Positions 34,676 through 44,542 of a stretch of DNA of 64,000 nucleotides are shown here, one piece after another (the first letter of the stretch is position 1; each line of letters starts with the position of its first letter). The stretch covers positions 106,525-170,524 of the forward strand of contig NZ_JBGQQU010000001.1 of assembly GCF_045528445.1 (NCBI RefSeq), in the 5' to 3' direction. Origin of the DNA: Desemzia sp045528445 (GTDB lineage: Bacteria; Bacillota; Bacilli; Lactobacillales; Carnobacteriaceae). The notes beneath the pieces are model-generated. The model worked only from the letters and a program-made list of their open reading frames with translations. It had not been told where the DNA came from and did no database searches. The translations under genes and the position numbers were made by a program.

Positions 34676-35616
34676 ATGAAAAGAAAATTAGGGATAGCTT
34701 TAGCCGCTTTTTTGGCTGTGGTTATGATTGGTTTAGGGTTTGCAGGGAATTATTTTTATGATGTCGCAGTAGCCATCAATCAAAAGGATTTTATTGAGGC
34801 AGCTGATGTAGATGGGAATTATGATCCAGAAGATCCATGGTTGGAAGAAAAAAATGGTACGATGCAGTCGAGCGTGAAAAAGTAGCTATTGAATCAAATG
34901 ATGGTTTAAAACTTTCTGGAATTTATATTGAAGGAGCCGCTAATTCTAAAAAAGTAGCTATATTGGCTCACGGATATGCGGGAAACTTGGAACAAATGGC
35001 GCCATACGTCAAATTGTATCATGACATGGGCTTCAATGTGCTGGTACCTGATGCTCGCGGACATGGAACGAGCGAAGGAGATTATATCGGTTTTGGCTGG
35101 CATGAGCGGAATGACTACTTGCAGTGGATTCAATTGATGATGGATAAGGTCGGAACAGAAGCTGAATTAGCTTTATTTGGAATTAGTATGGGTGGAGCTA
35201 CGGTCATGAATGTTAGTGGAGAAGAGCTGCCAGATAATGTTAAAGTGATCGTTGAAGATTGCGGATACAGCTCTTTAACTGGGGAGCTGGCGTACCAATT
35301 AAAAGATATGTACGATTTGCCAGAATTTCCTTTGATTCCCGTAACCAGTTTAGTCACAAAAATAAGATCGGATTACTGGTTCGGAGAAGCGGACACAATA
35401 GGTCAGGTTAAAAAGAATACCGTTCCCATGTTGTTTATCCATGGTGAAAAAGATGGTTTTGTTCCAACGGAGATGGTGTACGATGTATATGAAGCTAATC
35501 CGTCACCTAAAGAACTTTACATTGCCCCGAATGCGGATCACGCAGAATCCTATGAACAGAACAAAGAAGAGTATCAGAAAAAAGTTCAAGATTTTGTATC
35601 AGAGTATATATCGTAA
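34676..35616 (+). pseudogene. alpha/beta hydrolase interrupted by a -1 frameshift in A7
   Basis: The first frame (34676-34885) encodes a membrane-anchor helix and a linker up to DPWLEEKNG. The homologous reading then continues in another frame as KKWYDAVEREKVAIESNDGLKLSG, through HGYAGN, GISMGG, HGEKDGFVP and NADHAESY, to 35616. The two join at a run of seven A residues (34848-34854). Adding one A, or slipping back one base at A AAA AAT, would give a complete protein of about 313 residues. A one-base deletion, a sequencing error or true slippage are all possible. The intact triad motifs suggest recent loss, if it is lost at all. Confidence 0.75.
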
Positions 35617-35668
35617 TTCAGCACGCCAACAGAGGAACCATCATTAAAATAATACTTTTGAGTCATTA

Positions 35669-35721
35669 AAGAACCCCCGCTGAAGAATTTTCATTTCGAA
35701 AATTCTTCAGCGGGGGTTCTT
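35669..35721. terminator. bidirectional terminator, 24-bp stem
   Basis: AAGAACCCCCGCTGAAGAAT begins a perfect stem closed by its complement at 35698-35721. It separates the convergent hydrolase and reductase genes. Confidence 0.95.
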
Positions 35722-35751
35722 ATGCCCTAATCAGAATAACTCTGACGATTT

Positions 35752-36690
35752 TTATTTGCCTATCTGAACCACGATTTTTCCAACCACTCCGTGTTCTTCA
35801 CTAACTCTATGAGCTTCACGCAGACCTTCCTCAGTAAAAGGAACAGTCTTACCAATGGTGACTTTCAATTCGTCATTTTTCATTAGTTCAGCTAATTCCT
35901 GCAATCTTTCTCCATCTGGTTCTAAGAAGAAATAGCCAGTCTTAATGCCTTTTTCAGCAGCTTTTTCTTCATCCGGCGGAGCAGCAATAGAGACTAATGT
36001 GCCGCCGCGTTTCAGCACCGAAAAACTCTTTTCTTGTGTTTCTCCACCTTGCGTATCTAGTACGATGTCGTAATCACTCAATAAGGTTTCAAAGTCTTGT
36101 TCTTTATAATTAATGAACTCATCCGCACCCATCGATTGAACAAAAGCTTCATTTTTTCCACTAGCGGTTGCGGCTACATAAGCGCCGAAATGTTTGGCGA
36201 TCTGGATCGCTAAATGGCCAACACCACCAGAACCTCCATGAATTAGGACACGGTCGCCTTTTTTGATGTGTGCAATCTCTACTAACGCTACCCAAGCTGT
36301 TTGGCCTGTGAGCGGAATGGCTGCAGCTTCATCAAAAGAACTGTTTTCTGGAAGAGAACACACCAAATCCTCCTCAACAGCTACATATTCTGCATAAGTA
36401 CCGGTTGGGTTGGTTTTAGGCCGTGCAAACACTTTATCTCCTGGTTGGAAAGCGGTCACCTGATTTCCAACTTTTTTTACGATCCCCGCTGCATCCCAGC
36501 CTAAAATGATTGGAAATTTATAAGGCAACATCTCTTTTAGATAACCTTCACGCATTTTCCAATCAACAGGATTGATGGAAGTAGCTTTTAACTCCATTAA
36601 TATCTGGTCATCGTTTATTTCTGGAAGAGGTACCTCTTGTTCGACTAGTTCGTCAGCAGAACCGTATTGGTTGATAACGATTGCTTTCAT
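35752..36690 (-). CDS. zinc-independent quinone oxidoreductase (MDR family)
   Basis: A 312-residue NADPH-dependent quinone reductase-like enzyme. The N-terminal GroES-like domain has NPVDWKMREGY and LGWDAAGIV. The Rossmann domain has VLIHGGSGGVGHLAIQIAK for cofactor binding. The catalytic-zinc Cys ligands of alcohol dehydrogenases are absent, as in this subfamily. The start at 36690 follows AAAGGATG. Single gene, convergent with the broken hydrolase and divergent from clpB. Confidence 0.9.
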   Translation of the reverse strand: MKAIVINQYGSADELVEQEVPLPEINDDQILMELKATSINPVDWKMREGYLKEMLPYKFPIILGWDAAGIVKKVGNQVTAFQPGDKVFARPKTNPTGTYAEYVAVEEDLVCSLPENSSFDEAAAIPLTGQTAWVALVEIAHIKKGDRVLIHGGSGGVGHLAIQIAKHFGAYVAATASGKNEAFVQSMGADEFINYKEQDFETLLSDYDIVLDTQGGETQEKSFSVLKRGGTLVSIAAPPDEEKAAEKGIKTGYFFLEPDGERLQELAELMKNDELKVTIGKTVPFTEEGLREAHRVSEEHGVVGKIVVQIGK

Positions 36691-36791
36691 AATGACATCC
36701 TTTCTATGAGTTTCTCGTAAGCTATTCGCTTGTATTTAGTATACACTTGTCATAGAATCTCCAAAAATAGTTTGTTTGAGCAATGAAAATG

Positions 36792-36832
36792 TTTGACCAT
36801 TATTGACCAAAAGAGTAAAATAGACTTATAGT
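36792..36832 (+). promoter_or_regulatory. CtsR operator and clpB promoter
   Basis: TTTGACCATTATTGACC (36792-36808) is, on the opposite strand, GGTCAAT-AAT-GGTCAAA, matching the CtsR box (tandem heptads with a 3-nt spacer) with one mismatch. Its second half supplies a -35 TTGACC (36803-36808), with TATAGT at 36827-36832 after 18 nt. CtsR binding would block this promoter until heat or protein stress. Confidence 0.8.
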
Positions 36833-36861
36833 AAATCATTCAACTGAAAGTGGTGGAAAAT

Positions 36862-39477
36862 ATGGAGCTGAACAAATTAACAAGTACGATGCAAGAAGCC
36901 TTAAGCGAGGCACAACAGATCGCTGTGACTAGACAACATCAAGAGATTGACATTGCTCATTTATGGAAAATATTTTTGACACCAAATCATTTTGCAAAGA
37001 ATATTTATGACCAAGTCGGCATCGATACGGATCAATTTGAACAAGTGATTGATCAGGAATTAGATAAAATATCGGTCGTTCAAGGAAGTAACCTTCAATA
37101 TGGGCAATCGATGAGCCAAAATCTGTTTAACTTGATGACGGAAGCCGATAAAATCAGTGAGACCTTTCAAGATGAGTTTGTGTCTACGGAGATTTTTTTA
37201 TTGGCCTTAATGAAACTTAAAAATCATTCACTGACGAAAGAATTAACGGCTCAAGGGCTGACAGAAAAAAACTTGCGCACTAAAATTGAAGAACTAAGAG
37301 GTGGGGAACGAGTGACTTCACAAAATCAAGAAGAAAACTATGAAGCATTGAAAAAATATGGGACTGATTTGATTGAAGCCGTTAAAAGCGGGAAACAAGA
37401 TCCTATTATAGGAAGAGATGAAGAAATACGAAATGTGATCCGGATATTATCTCGGAAAACAAAGAATAATCCTGTCTTGATAGGAGAGCCGGGGGTAGGT
37501 AAAACGGCTATTGTAGAAGGACTAGCGCAACGCATCGTGCGCAGAGATGTTCCAGAGAATTTGAAAGATAAAACCGTTTACTCCTTAGATATGGGTGCTT
37601 TGATCGCTGGAGCGAAATACCGAGGCGAATTTGAAGAACGATTAAAAGCAGTTTTAAAAGAAGTGAAGAAAAGTGATGGACAAATTATCTTATTCATTGA
37701 TGAAATTCACACCATCGTGGGAGCGGGCAAAACAGAAGGCAGCATGGATGCTGGAAACTTGCTGAAACCTATGTTGGCTCGTGGAGAGTTGCATTGTATT
37801 GGAGCAACGACGTTAGATGAATACCGTCAATACGTGGAAACGGATAAAGCGTTAGAACGTCGTTTCCAAAAAGTATTGGTTAATGAACCAACCGTTGAAG
37901 AAACCATTAGTATCTTACGTGGACTAAAAGAACGTTTTGAGATTTATCACAGTGTCAACATCCACGATAATGCTATTGTAGCGGCAGCAACCTTATCGAA
38001 TCGCTACATTACGGACCGTTTTTTGCCGGACAAAGCCATTGATTTAGTTGATGAAGCTTGCGCAACCATTCGTGTGGAAATGAATTCGATGCCTACTGAA
38101 CTGGATCAAGTCAGAAGACGTGTGATGCAGTTGGAAATCGAAGAAGCGGCTTTGAAAAAAGAGCAAGATGAAGCCAGCAAGCGAAGACTGGACATCATTC
38201 AAGAAGAACTGGCCGAGTTGAAAGAAGAAGCCAGTCAATTGCAATTGAAATGGGATGCTGAAAAGAATCAAGTAAATCATTTAAGAGATAAAAGAGAAAA
38301 ATTGGATCAGTTACGCCATGAATTAGAGGATGCTGAAGGACGTTATGATTTAGAACGTGCAGCCGTCTTGCGTCATGGAGAAATTCCAGCGCTTGAAAAA
38401 GAATTGAAAGAGTTGGAAGACAGCCAAGCTCAACTCGATTCGAATGTGAATCGTTTAGTGCAAGAATCGGTTACGGAAGAAGAAATTGCCTTAGTCGTCG
38501 GTAGATTGACTGGTATTCCGGTTAATCGATTAGTCAAAGGCGAACGCGAAAAACTATTGAATTTGGCGGAGAATATGAAATCAAGAGTGATTGGCCAGGA
38601 TGAGGCAGTAGAGAGTGTGACAGATGCGGTTATTCGAGCACGTGCAGGTATCCAAAATCCAAATAAACCATTAGGCTCATTCTTATTCTTGGGACCAACC
38701 GGTGTAGGAAAAACCGAATTGGCTAAAACTTTGGCTGAAAACCTGTTTGATTCCCAAGACCATATGGTGCGTATTGATATGAGTGAGTATATGGAGAAAC
38801 ACACCGTTTCCAGATTAGTCGGAGCACCTCCTGGTTATGTAGGGTACGAAGAAGGTGGGCAATTGACGGAAGCTGTCAGAAGAAGTCCGTATACGATTAT
38901 TTTATTGGATGAAATTGAAAAAGCTCACCCCGATGTGTTTAATATCTTACTGCAAGTGTTAGACGATGGACGATTAACGGATTCTAAAGGTCGCGTAGTA
39001 GACTTTAAGAATACCGTCTTGATTATGACCAGCAATATTGGATCAGGTTTGCTATTGGACGGAACCAATGAAAAAGGCGAAATTGCGCAACACACGAAAG
39101 ATGAAGTGTTGAACTTGCTAAGAGCCAGCTTCAAACCAGAGTTTTTAAATCGGATTGACGATACGATTCTATTTGCACCATTGAATTTTGAAGTCGTGAA
39201 GAAAATCGTGTTGAAAATGACTAAAGACTTAGAAAAACGGTTGCTACAGCAAGAGATCAGCTTGGATATCACGGAAGAAGCCCAATCTTGGATCGCTGAA
39301 AAAGCGTACGATCCAGCCTATGGAGCGCGGCCTTTGCAACGGTATCTGACAAAAGAAGTAGAAACGCCGATTGCCAAACAAATTATTGCAGGAACAATTT
39401 ATCCTGGAGCGACAGCTGTATTAACTGTCAGAGAAGAGCACTTGGCCGTTGAGGTTGCCCAATTAGATTCAGAATAA
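36862..39477 (+). CDS. clpB: ATP-dependent chaperone ClpB
   Basis: A hexameric disaggregase that extracts proteins from aggregates together with DnaK. It is 871 residues from the ATG at 36862. The N domain (1-145) is followed by NBD1 with Walker A GEPGVGKTA. The middle coiled coil (about 400-520) then leads to NBD2 with GPTGVGKTE, LLDEIEKAHPDVFN and GARPLQRYL. The in-frame GTG at 36850 is possible but has no better ribosome site. It stands alone under a CtsR box, consistent with heat-shock control. Confidence 0.95.
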   Translation: MELNKLTSTMQEALSEAQQIAVTRQHQEIDIAHLWKIFLTPNHFAKNIYDQVGIDTDQFEQVIDQELDKISVVQGSNLQYGQSMSQNLFNLMTEADKISETFQDEFVSTEIFLLALMKLKNHSLTKELTAQGLTEKNLRTKIEELRGGERVTSQNQEENYEALKKYGTDLIEAVKSGKQDPIIGRDEEIRNVIRILSRKTKNNPVLIGEPGVGKTAIVEGLAQRIVRRDVPENLKDKTVYSLDMGALIAGAKYRGEFEERLKAVLKEVKKSDGQIILFIDEIHTIVGAGKTEGSMDAGNLLKPMLARGELHCIGATTLDEYRQYVETDKALERRFQKVLVNEPTVEETISILRGLKERFEIYHSVNIHDNAIVAAATLSNRYITDRFLPDKAIDLVDEACATIRVEMNSMPTELDQVRRRVMQLEIEEAALKKEQDEASKRRLDIIQEELAELKEEASQLQLKWDAEKNQVNHLRDKREKLDQLRHELEDAEGRYDLERAAVLRHGEIPALEKELKELEDSQAQLDSNVNRLVQESVTEEEIALVVGRLTGIPVNRLVKGEREKLLNLAENMKSRVIGQDEAVESVTDAVIRARAGIQNPNKPLGSFLFLGPTGVGKTELAKTLAENLFDSQDHMVRIDMSEYMEKHTVSRLVGAPPGYVGYEEGGQLTEAVRRSPYTIILLDEIEKAHPDVFNILLQVLDDGRLTDSKGRVVDFKNTVLIMTSNIGSGLLLDGTNEKGEIAQHTKDEVLNLLRASFKPEFLNRIDDTILFAPLNFEVVKKIVLKMTKDLEKRLLQQEISLDITEEAQSWIAEKAYDPAYGARPLQRYLTKEVETPIAKQIIAGTIYPGATAVLTVREEHLAVEVAQLDSE

Positions 39478-39480
39478 GCA

Positions 39481-39519
39481 AAAAAGAAGCCGGGATTTAA
39501 ATTCCGGCTTCTTTTTTTT
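39481..39519. terminator. terminator between clpB and the small membrane protein gene
   Basis: AAGAAGCCGG pairs with CCGGCTTCTT and is followed by eight T residues; A-rich sequence before it would serve the other strand too. Confidence 0.92.
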
Positions 39520-39548
39520 GAGATGATTTCATTCAGTTGAATAGTAGA

Positions 39549-39731
39549 TTAATGTTGTGTTTCTGGAGGTTTCGGAATAGCAGAAGTCAATAAGATAACC
39601 AGTACTGCACTCAATAAACCAATTAAAGTAGCTGTGAAAAAGGAATAAGTTCCGCTGGTTAAAGAACTTCCGATGTAATTCACTACTTGTCCTAAGCAAA
39701 ATCCCCAAAATAATGTTGCGATATATTTCAT
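39549..39731 (-). CDS. YjzD-like small membrane protein (DUF2929)
   Basis: A 60-residue protein with two hydrophobic helices (about 3-22 and 30-52), matching the DUF2929/YjzD family of unknown role. MKYIATLFWGFCLGQVVNYIG is the conserved start, so the ATG at 39731 is used rather than longer in-frame starts; GAAAGAGGGTG lies upstream. It converges with clpB. Confidence 0.8.
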   Translation of the reverse strand: MKYIATLFWGFCLGQVVNYIGSSLTSGTYSFFTATLIGLLSAVLVILLTSAIPKPPETQH

Positions 39732-39815
39732 GGTATCAACACCCTCTTTCTTCATCCTCATTCTACCACTTTTTTTTAAGAATGAAAGTAAAAGCTGATG
39801 ATTTTTGAGGAGAAT

Positions 39816-39845
39816 TTGCGGTTTTCCTCCACTTCAGAGTATAAT
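39816..39845 (+). promoter_or_regulatory. dnaE promoter
   Basis: TTGCGG (39816-39821), 18 nt and a perfect TATAAT (39840-39845) lie about 100 nt upstream of dnaE. Confidence 0.65.
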
Positions 39846-39943
39846 AAAGAAGTGTGCAATTCGAAGACGAATCTTAGTAAAGAAGAGATGCAGTAATACA
39901 TAATTGTAAAAAGGATTCAAACTTATGAAGAGGAGGATACCGG

Positions 39944-42900
39944 ATGTCTTTTGTGCAATTACAGGTGAATAGTGCCTACTCATTGCTTCAAAGTACTTTA
40001 TCTGTTGAAGAACTAGTCTTATCTGCTAAAGAAAGAGGCTATGAAGCTCTAGCTTTGACCGATCAAAATGTACTTTATGGAGCCGTCGACTTTTATAAAT
40101 TGTGTCTCAAACATGAGATTAAACCCATTGTAGGGCTGACACTTGAAATGATGGGATCTGTCCAATCCGATCAAACATTTTCGCTGGTCTTACTAGCTGA
40201 AACAAACCAAGGTTATCAACAGTTGATTTCGTTGTCTACGAAAAAAATGCTGTCTCCTGATCAGCCTTTCTCTTTTGCAGAATTGGCCCCTTATATAGAA
40301 GGATTGATTGCTTTATCACCAGGAGAAACAGGGGAAATCGAACAATTATTGTTAAATGGACAATTTGATGAAGCTGGAACAGTGGCTAGGAAATACAAAG
40401 AACTATTTTCAGCCGATCAATTTTTGATCGGTATCCAACTGCACGAAGACTTGTCGTCGATCAAGGATCAGTTAATTCATTTAACAGAGGAACTAGCGAT
40501 AGAGACGGTCGCTTTGAATGATGTGCGTTATTTAAATCAAGAAGATGCATTCAGTTTAAAAGTACTTCGATCGATTGATAAAGGAGAACAGCTGACAAGC
40601 CAAGACGGAACTTTATTTGGTACGCGCAATTTACCAGAATGTTCAGCGATGGAGCAGCAATTCAGAGAAGCTGGTCTAGAAGAAGCAGCTCAAAATACAG
40701 CTAAGATAGCTAAGCGTGTTGCAATGGACATCCCTTTGCAGCAACGATTGCTGCCTAAATATCCGATTGAAAATGGAAAAGCTACGACAGCTTACTTAGA
40801 AGAGTTATGTCAAAAAGGGCTGAAAAAAAGAGTTCCACATGCAGATGACCGCTATAAAAAACGATTGGCTTATGAATTGAGTGTGATTCAAAAAATGGGC
40901 TTTGAAGATTACTTCTTGATTGTTTGGGATGTCATGGCTTACGCTCATCAAGCTAAAATCGTTACTGGGGCAGGCCGAGGATCCGCAGCTGGTTCTCTCG
41001 TTTCGTTTGTACTTGAGATAACAGATGTAGATCCTATACGCTACAACTTGCTGTTTGAACGGTTTTTAAACGAAGAACGATACAATATGCCGGATATCGA
41101 TTTGGATTTTCCCGATAATCGACGAGATGAAGTTTTACAATACGTCAAAAACAAATATGGAAAAGACCATGTCGCACAGATTATTACATTCGGTACGTTG
41201 GCAGCAAAAATGGCACTTAGAGATACGGCCCGTGTATTTGGGTTGAAACAAGAAGAGTCTAACCAATGGTCAAAAGCGATTCCTAGTCAGCTGGGCATTA
41301 CTTTAGAAGAAGCTTATCGACAGTCTTCTGCTTTACAGCAGCTGGTCAATAAGAATAATCAAAATCAATTGATGTTCGAGACAGCTAAAAAAATCGAAGG
41401 GCTGCCCCGACACACTTCCACACATGCGGCAGGTGTAGTGATCAGCGACCAGAAGCTAGAGTCTGTTATTCCGCTTCAAGAAGGCAGCAATTCAATAGCA
41501 TTAACACAATATCCGATGGGAAATGTAGAGGAAATTGGTTTATTGAAAATGGATTTTCTAGGATTGAAAAACCTGACGATTTTAGGAGAAGCATTGAAAA
41601 TCATTCAACAAGACACCGGAACACCTCTCCAGGCTCAAGACATTCCGATGGATGATCCAGAAACACTGAAATTGTTCCAACGAGCAGATACAGTAGGGAT
41701 TTTCCAGTTTGAGTCTGGTGGTATCAAAAATGTATTGCGAAAACTCCATCCCGAATCGATAGAAGACATTGCAGCGGTCAATGCTTTATATCGTCCAGGT
41801 CCAATGGAACAGATCGATGTATTTGTCAAACGGAAGAAAGGCGAATTGCCGATTGAATATCCGCACGAAAGTTTAAAAGAGATTTTAGAAGTGACTTATG
41901 GAGTAATGGTTTATCAAGAGCAAGTTATGCAAGTGGCTTCTAAAATGGCAGGGTATTCTTTAGGACAAGCTGATATCTTACGCAGAGCTATCGGGAAAAA
42001 GAAAAAAGAATTGATTGATGCTGAAAGAGTCCATTTTGTAAAAGGGGCTAAAGAACAGGGGTACGCTGAACAAGACGCTAAAAAAGTGTACGATTATATT
42101 GAACGCTTTGCCAACTATGGTTTTAACCGTTCCCATTCGATCGCCTATTCTTTTATCGGGTATCAAATGGCCTATATCAAAGTGCATCACCCACAAGCTT
42201 TCTATATCGCGCTGTTAAATTCAGCGCTGCACAATACCACTAAAATGAAAGATTATTTGTTGGAAGCGAAAAAAAGGAAAATCCCTGTATTTAATCCAGA
42301 CATCAATCAAAGTTATTCGCATTTTACCAAAAAAGGATCCGGCATTCTCTTTGGTTTAGCTACTATAAAAGGATTGAGAAGAGACTATGTGTCTGAAATC
42401 ATCCAAAAGAGAAGAAATGAAGGATCGTATAAAGACTTTATTCATTTTTTGAGAAGAATGGATACGAAGTGGTTGAAAGAAGAATTTATCTTGCCGTTGG
42501 TTTATGTAGGAGCATTTGACGACTTCCAATATTCCAGAGGGACGTTGATCCATTCACTGGAAAATATTCTGACAAGCGTCAAATTCAGCGGTGACAATGT
42601 AGGACTGTTTGATGTATTGCAGCCTAAGTACGAAGAAGCTCCTGACATGACTGCAGCTGAAAAATTGGAAGCAGAAAATACGTATTTAGGAGTGTATTTG
42701 TCTGGACACCCTACTGAAAAATACGATGATTTGCGCAAAGTAAAACAAGCTTCTTACATTAAAGATCTGGTCAATGGAAAGACCGCAAAACTAATCGGAC
42801 AAGTAAAAGAAATCAAAAAAATCACCACTAAAAAAGGTGAACCGATGGCTTTTGTAGAAATCAGTGATACTTCCGGAGACATCTCTTTGACATTGTTCCC

Positions 42901-43273
42901 AAAAGTTTACCGTAAATACATCCAATCGCTCGAAAAAAGCAAAGTGTTGTACGTGGAAGGAAAGGTAGAAGCCAGAGCGGGACAAGGTCTGCAGGTCTTG
43001 GTACATCAAATACAAGAAGCCGAGAAGTTGGAAGAAAACCGAGAGACGAAAAAATGTTTTATTCGCATAGAAGAGACCAATGAAGACAACGCTACTCTAA
43101 ACCGATTACAAGAATATTTAGCAGATTATCCAGGTGCGATTCCGGTTATTTTATATTATGTCAAGACCAATAAAAAAATGGGATTGCAAGAGAAATTTTG
43201 GATAAAAAATTCTCCAGAACTCGTAAAAGCAGTTGAAGATTTATTAGGCAAAGGAAACATTGTGATCGAGTGA
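39944..43273 (+). CDS. dnaE: DNA polymerase III alpha subunit DnaE
   Basis: A C-family replicative polymerase (the second Firmicutes polymerase beside PolC, which extends RNA primers early in lagging-strand synthesis). It is 1109 residues. The N-terminal PHP domain lacks some metal-binding residues. The palm has GAGRGSAAGSLVSF and PDIDLDFPDNRRDEV with catalytic Asp residues. HTSTHAAGVVI and FNRSHSIAYSFIGYQMAYIK follow, then a tandem HhH and an OB domain (about 930-1010). GAGGAGG precedes the ATG. It is followed by pfkA-pyk, a conserved order in lactic acid bacteria. Confidence 0.96.
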   Translation: MSFVQLQVNSAYSLLQSTLSVEELVLSAKERGYEALALTDQNVLYGAVDFYKLCLKHEIKPIVGLTLEMMGSVQSDQTFSLVLLAETNQGYQQLISLSTKKMLSPDQPFSFAELAPYIEGLIALSPGETGEIEQLLLNGQFDEAGTVARKYKELFSADQFLIGIQLHEDLSSIKDQLIHLTEELAIETVALNDVRYLNQEDAFSLKVLRSIDKGEQLTSQDGTLFGTRNLPECSAMEQQFREAGLEEAAQNTAKIAKRVAMDIPLQQRLLPKYPIENGKATTAYLEELCQKGLKKRVPHADDRYKKRLAYELSVIQKMGFEDYFLIVWDVMAYAHQAKIVTGAGRGSAAGSLVSFVLEITDVDPIRYNLLFERFLNEERYNMPDIDLDFPDNRRDEVLQYVKNKYGKDHVAQIITFGTLAAKMALRDTARVFGLKQEESNQWSKAIPSQLGITLEEAYRQSSALQQLVNKNNQNQLMFETAKKIEGLPRHTSTHAAGVVISDQKLESVIPLQEGSNSIALTQYPMGNVEEIGLLKMDFLGLKNLTILGEALKIIQQDTGTPLQAQDIPMDDPETLKLFQRADTVGIFQFESGGIKNVLRKLHPESIEDIAAVNALYRPGPMEQIDVFVKRKKGELPIEYPHESLKEILEVTYGVMVYQEQVMQVASKMAGYSLGQADILRRAIGKKKKELIDAERVHFVKGAKEQGYAEQDAKKVYDYIERFANYGFNRSHSIAYSFIGYQMAYIKVHHPQAFYIALLNSALHNTTKMKDYLLEAKKRKIPVFNPDINQSYSHFTKKGSGILFGLATIKGLRRDYVSEIIQKRRNEGSYKDFIHFLRRMDTKWLKEEFILPLVYVGAFDDFQYSRGTLIHSLENILTSVKFSGDNVGLFDVLQPKYEEAPDMTAAEKLEAENTYLGVYLSGHPTEKYDDLRKVKQASYIKDLVNGKTAKLIGQVKEIKKITTKKGEPMAFVEISDTSGDISLTLFPKVYRKYIQSLEKSKVLYVEGKVEARAGQGLQVLVHQIQEAEKLEENRETKKCFIRIEETNEDNATLNRLQEYLADYPGAIPVILYYVKTNKKMGLQEKFWIKNSPELVKAVEDLLGKGNIVIE

Positions 43274-43375
43274 GATTAAAATATTCTAAAAAATGAAAAA
43301 TATCTGAAAAGAATAACAGAATTCATAAGACAATTTATCTGAAAAATGGTAGAATGTCCTTGTTGGCTTATTTAT

Positions 43376-43403
43376 GTATAAATAAATATCACATTATTTA
43401 TAC
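43376..43403 (+). promoter_or_regulatory. 10-bp inverted repeat upstream of pfkA
   Basis: GTATAAATAA (43376-43385) and TTATTTATAC (43394-43403) are perfectly inverted around an 8-nt spacer. A weak promoter (TTGTTG, 17 nt, TAAATA) would overlap the left arm. The layout resembles an operator for the glycolytic pair. No match to the CcpA cre consensus was seen. Confidence 0.4.
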
Positions 43404-43464
43404 AGGATCATCTTTATATTTATATTTTTTGTTTACTATAACTTTTATGAGGTGAAAGTGGAAT

Positions 43465-44427
43465 ATGAAACGTATCGCTGTTTTAACAAGTGGAGGAGAC
43501 GCTCCTGGAATGAACGCAGCTATTAGAGCTGTTGTTCGTAAAGCTCTTTACGAAGGAATGGAAGTTTTCGGAATCAATTATGGATATGCTGGCTTAGTAG
43601 CTGGAGATATTCGTCAATTACACCATAACGATGTAGGAGATATGATTTCTAGAGGGGGTACTTTTCTTTATTCAGCACGTTATCCTGAATTTGCTACTGA
43701 AGAAGGGCAATTAAAAGGGATTGAACAATTAAAGAAATTTGGTATCGAAGGCTTAGTAGTTGTTGGTGGAGACGGTTCTTATAGAGGCGCTCTTGCTCTT
43801 ACAAAACATGGGTACCCAACTATTGGTCTTCCAGGAACAATCGACAACGATATTCCAGGAACTGATTTTTGTATTGGATTCGATACTGCTATCAATACTG
43901 TTTTGGACTCTTTAGATAAAATTCGTGATACGGCTACTAGTCATGTTCGTACTTTTATTGTAGAAGTTATGGGACGGAATGCTGGAGACATCGCTCTTTG
44001 GGCAGGCGTATCTGGTGGAGTAGAACAAATCATCATTCCGGAGAAAGAATTTGACATGGCTGAAGTAGCTGCTAAGATTACTGAAGGCCGTGAAAAAGGG
44101 AAAAAACATACGATTATTATCCTTGCTGAAGGGGTAATGAATGGGAATAATTTTGCAGAAGAATTGTATAAATTTGGAGATTTCCATGCTCGTGTAACTG
44201 TTTTAGGACACGTTCAACGTGGAGGATCGCCTACTGCCAGAGACCGCGTTTTAGCTAGCCAATTTGGAGCTAGAGCTGTTGACTACCTAAAAGAAGGTAT
44301 GGGCGGACTTTGCTTGGGAATCGTGAACAATAAAATGATTGCTTCTGATATCGTTACAACCTTGGAAAAAGGAATACACCAACCAGATGTTTCATTATAC
44401 AAACTAAACCAAGAAATTTCTAACTAA
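43465..44427 (+). CDS. pfkA: 6-phosphofructokinase
   Basis: Catalyses the committed step of glycolysis, fructose 6-phosphate to fructose 1,6-bisphosphate, using ATP. It is 320 residues. TSGGDAPGMNAAIRA, VVGGDGSYRGA and LPGTIDNDIPGTDFCIGFDTA carry the ATP-binding and catalytic residues. GHVQRGGSPTARDR is the effector and substrate region. GAGGTGAAAG precedes the ATG. It lies 115 bp upstream of pyk; an interrupted stem of about 12 bp (44444-44485) in the gap could be a processing site. Confidence 0.97.
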   Translation: MKRIAVLTSGGDAPGMNAAIRAVVRKALYEGMEVFGINYGYAGLVAGDIRQLHHNDVGDMISRGGTFLYSARYPEFATEEGQLKGIEQLKKFGIEGLVVVGGDGSYRGALALTKHGYPTIGLPGTIDNDIPGTDFCIGFDTAINTVLDSLDKIRDTATSHVRTFIVEVMGRNAGDIALWAGVSGGVEQIIIPEKEFDMAEVAAKITEGREKGKKHTIIILAEGVMNGNNFAEELYKFGDFHARVTVLGHVQRGGSPTARDRVLASQFGARAVDYLKEGMGGLCLGIVNNKMIASDIVTTLEKGIHQPDVSLYKLNQEISN

Positions 44428-44542
44428 AGATTTCTTCAAAAAGTGGATTTACTTATTTTTCTGCGGTAAGATAAATAGTGAATCCAATAATCATGTGTAT
44501 AAAATTTAAAAAGTTAAACTAATAAGTTAGGAGTTTTGAATA

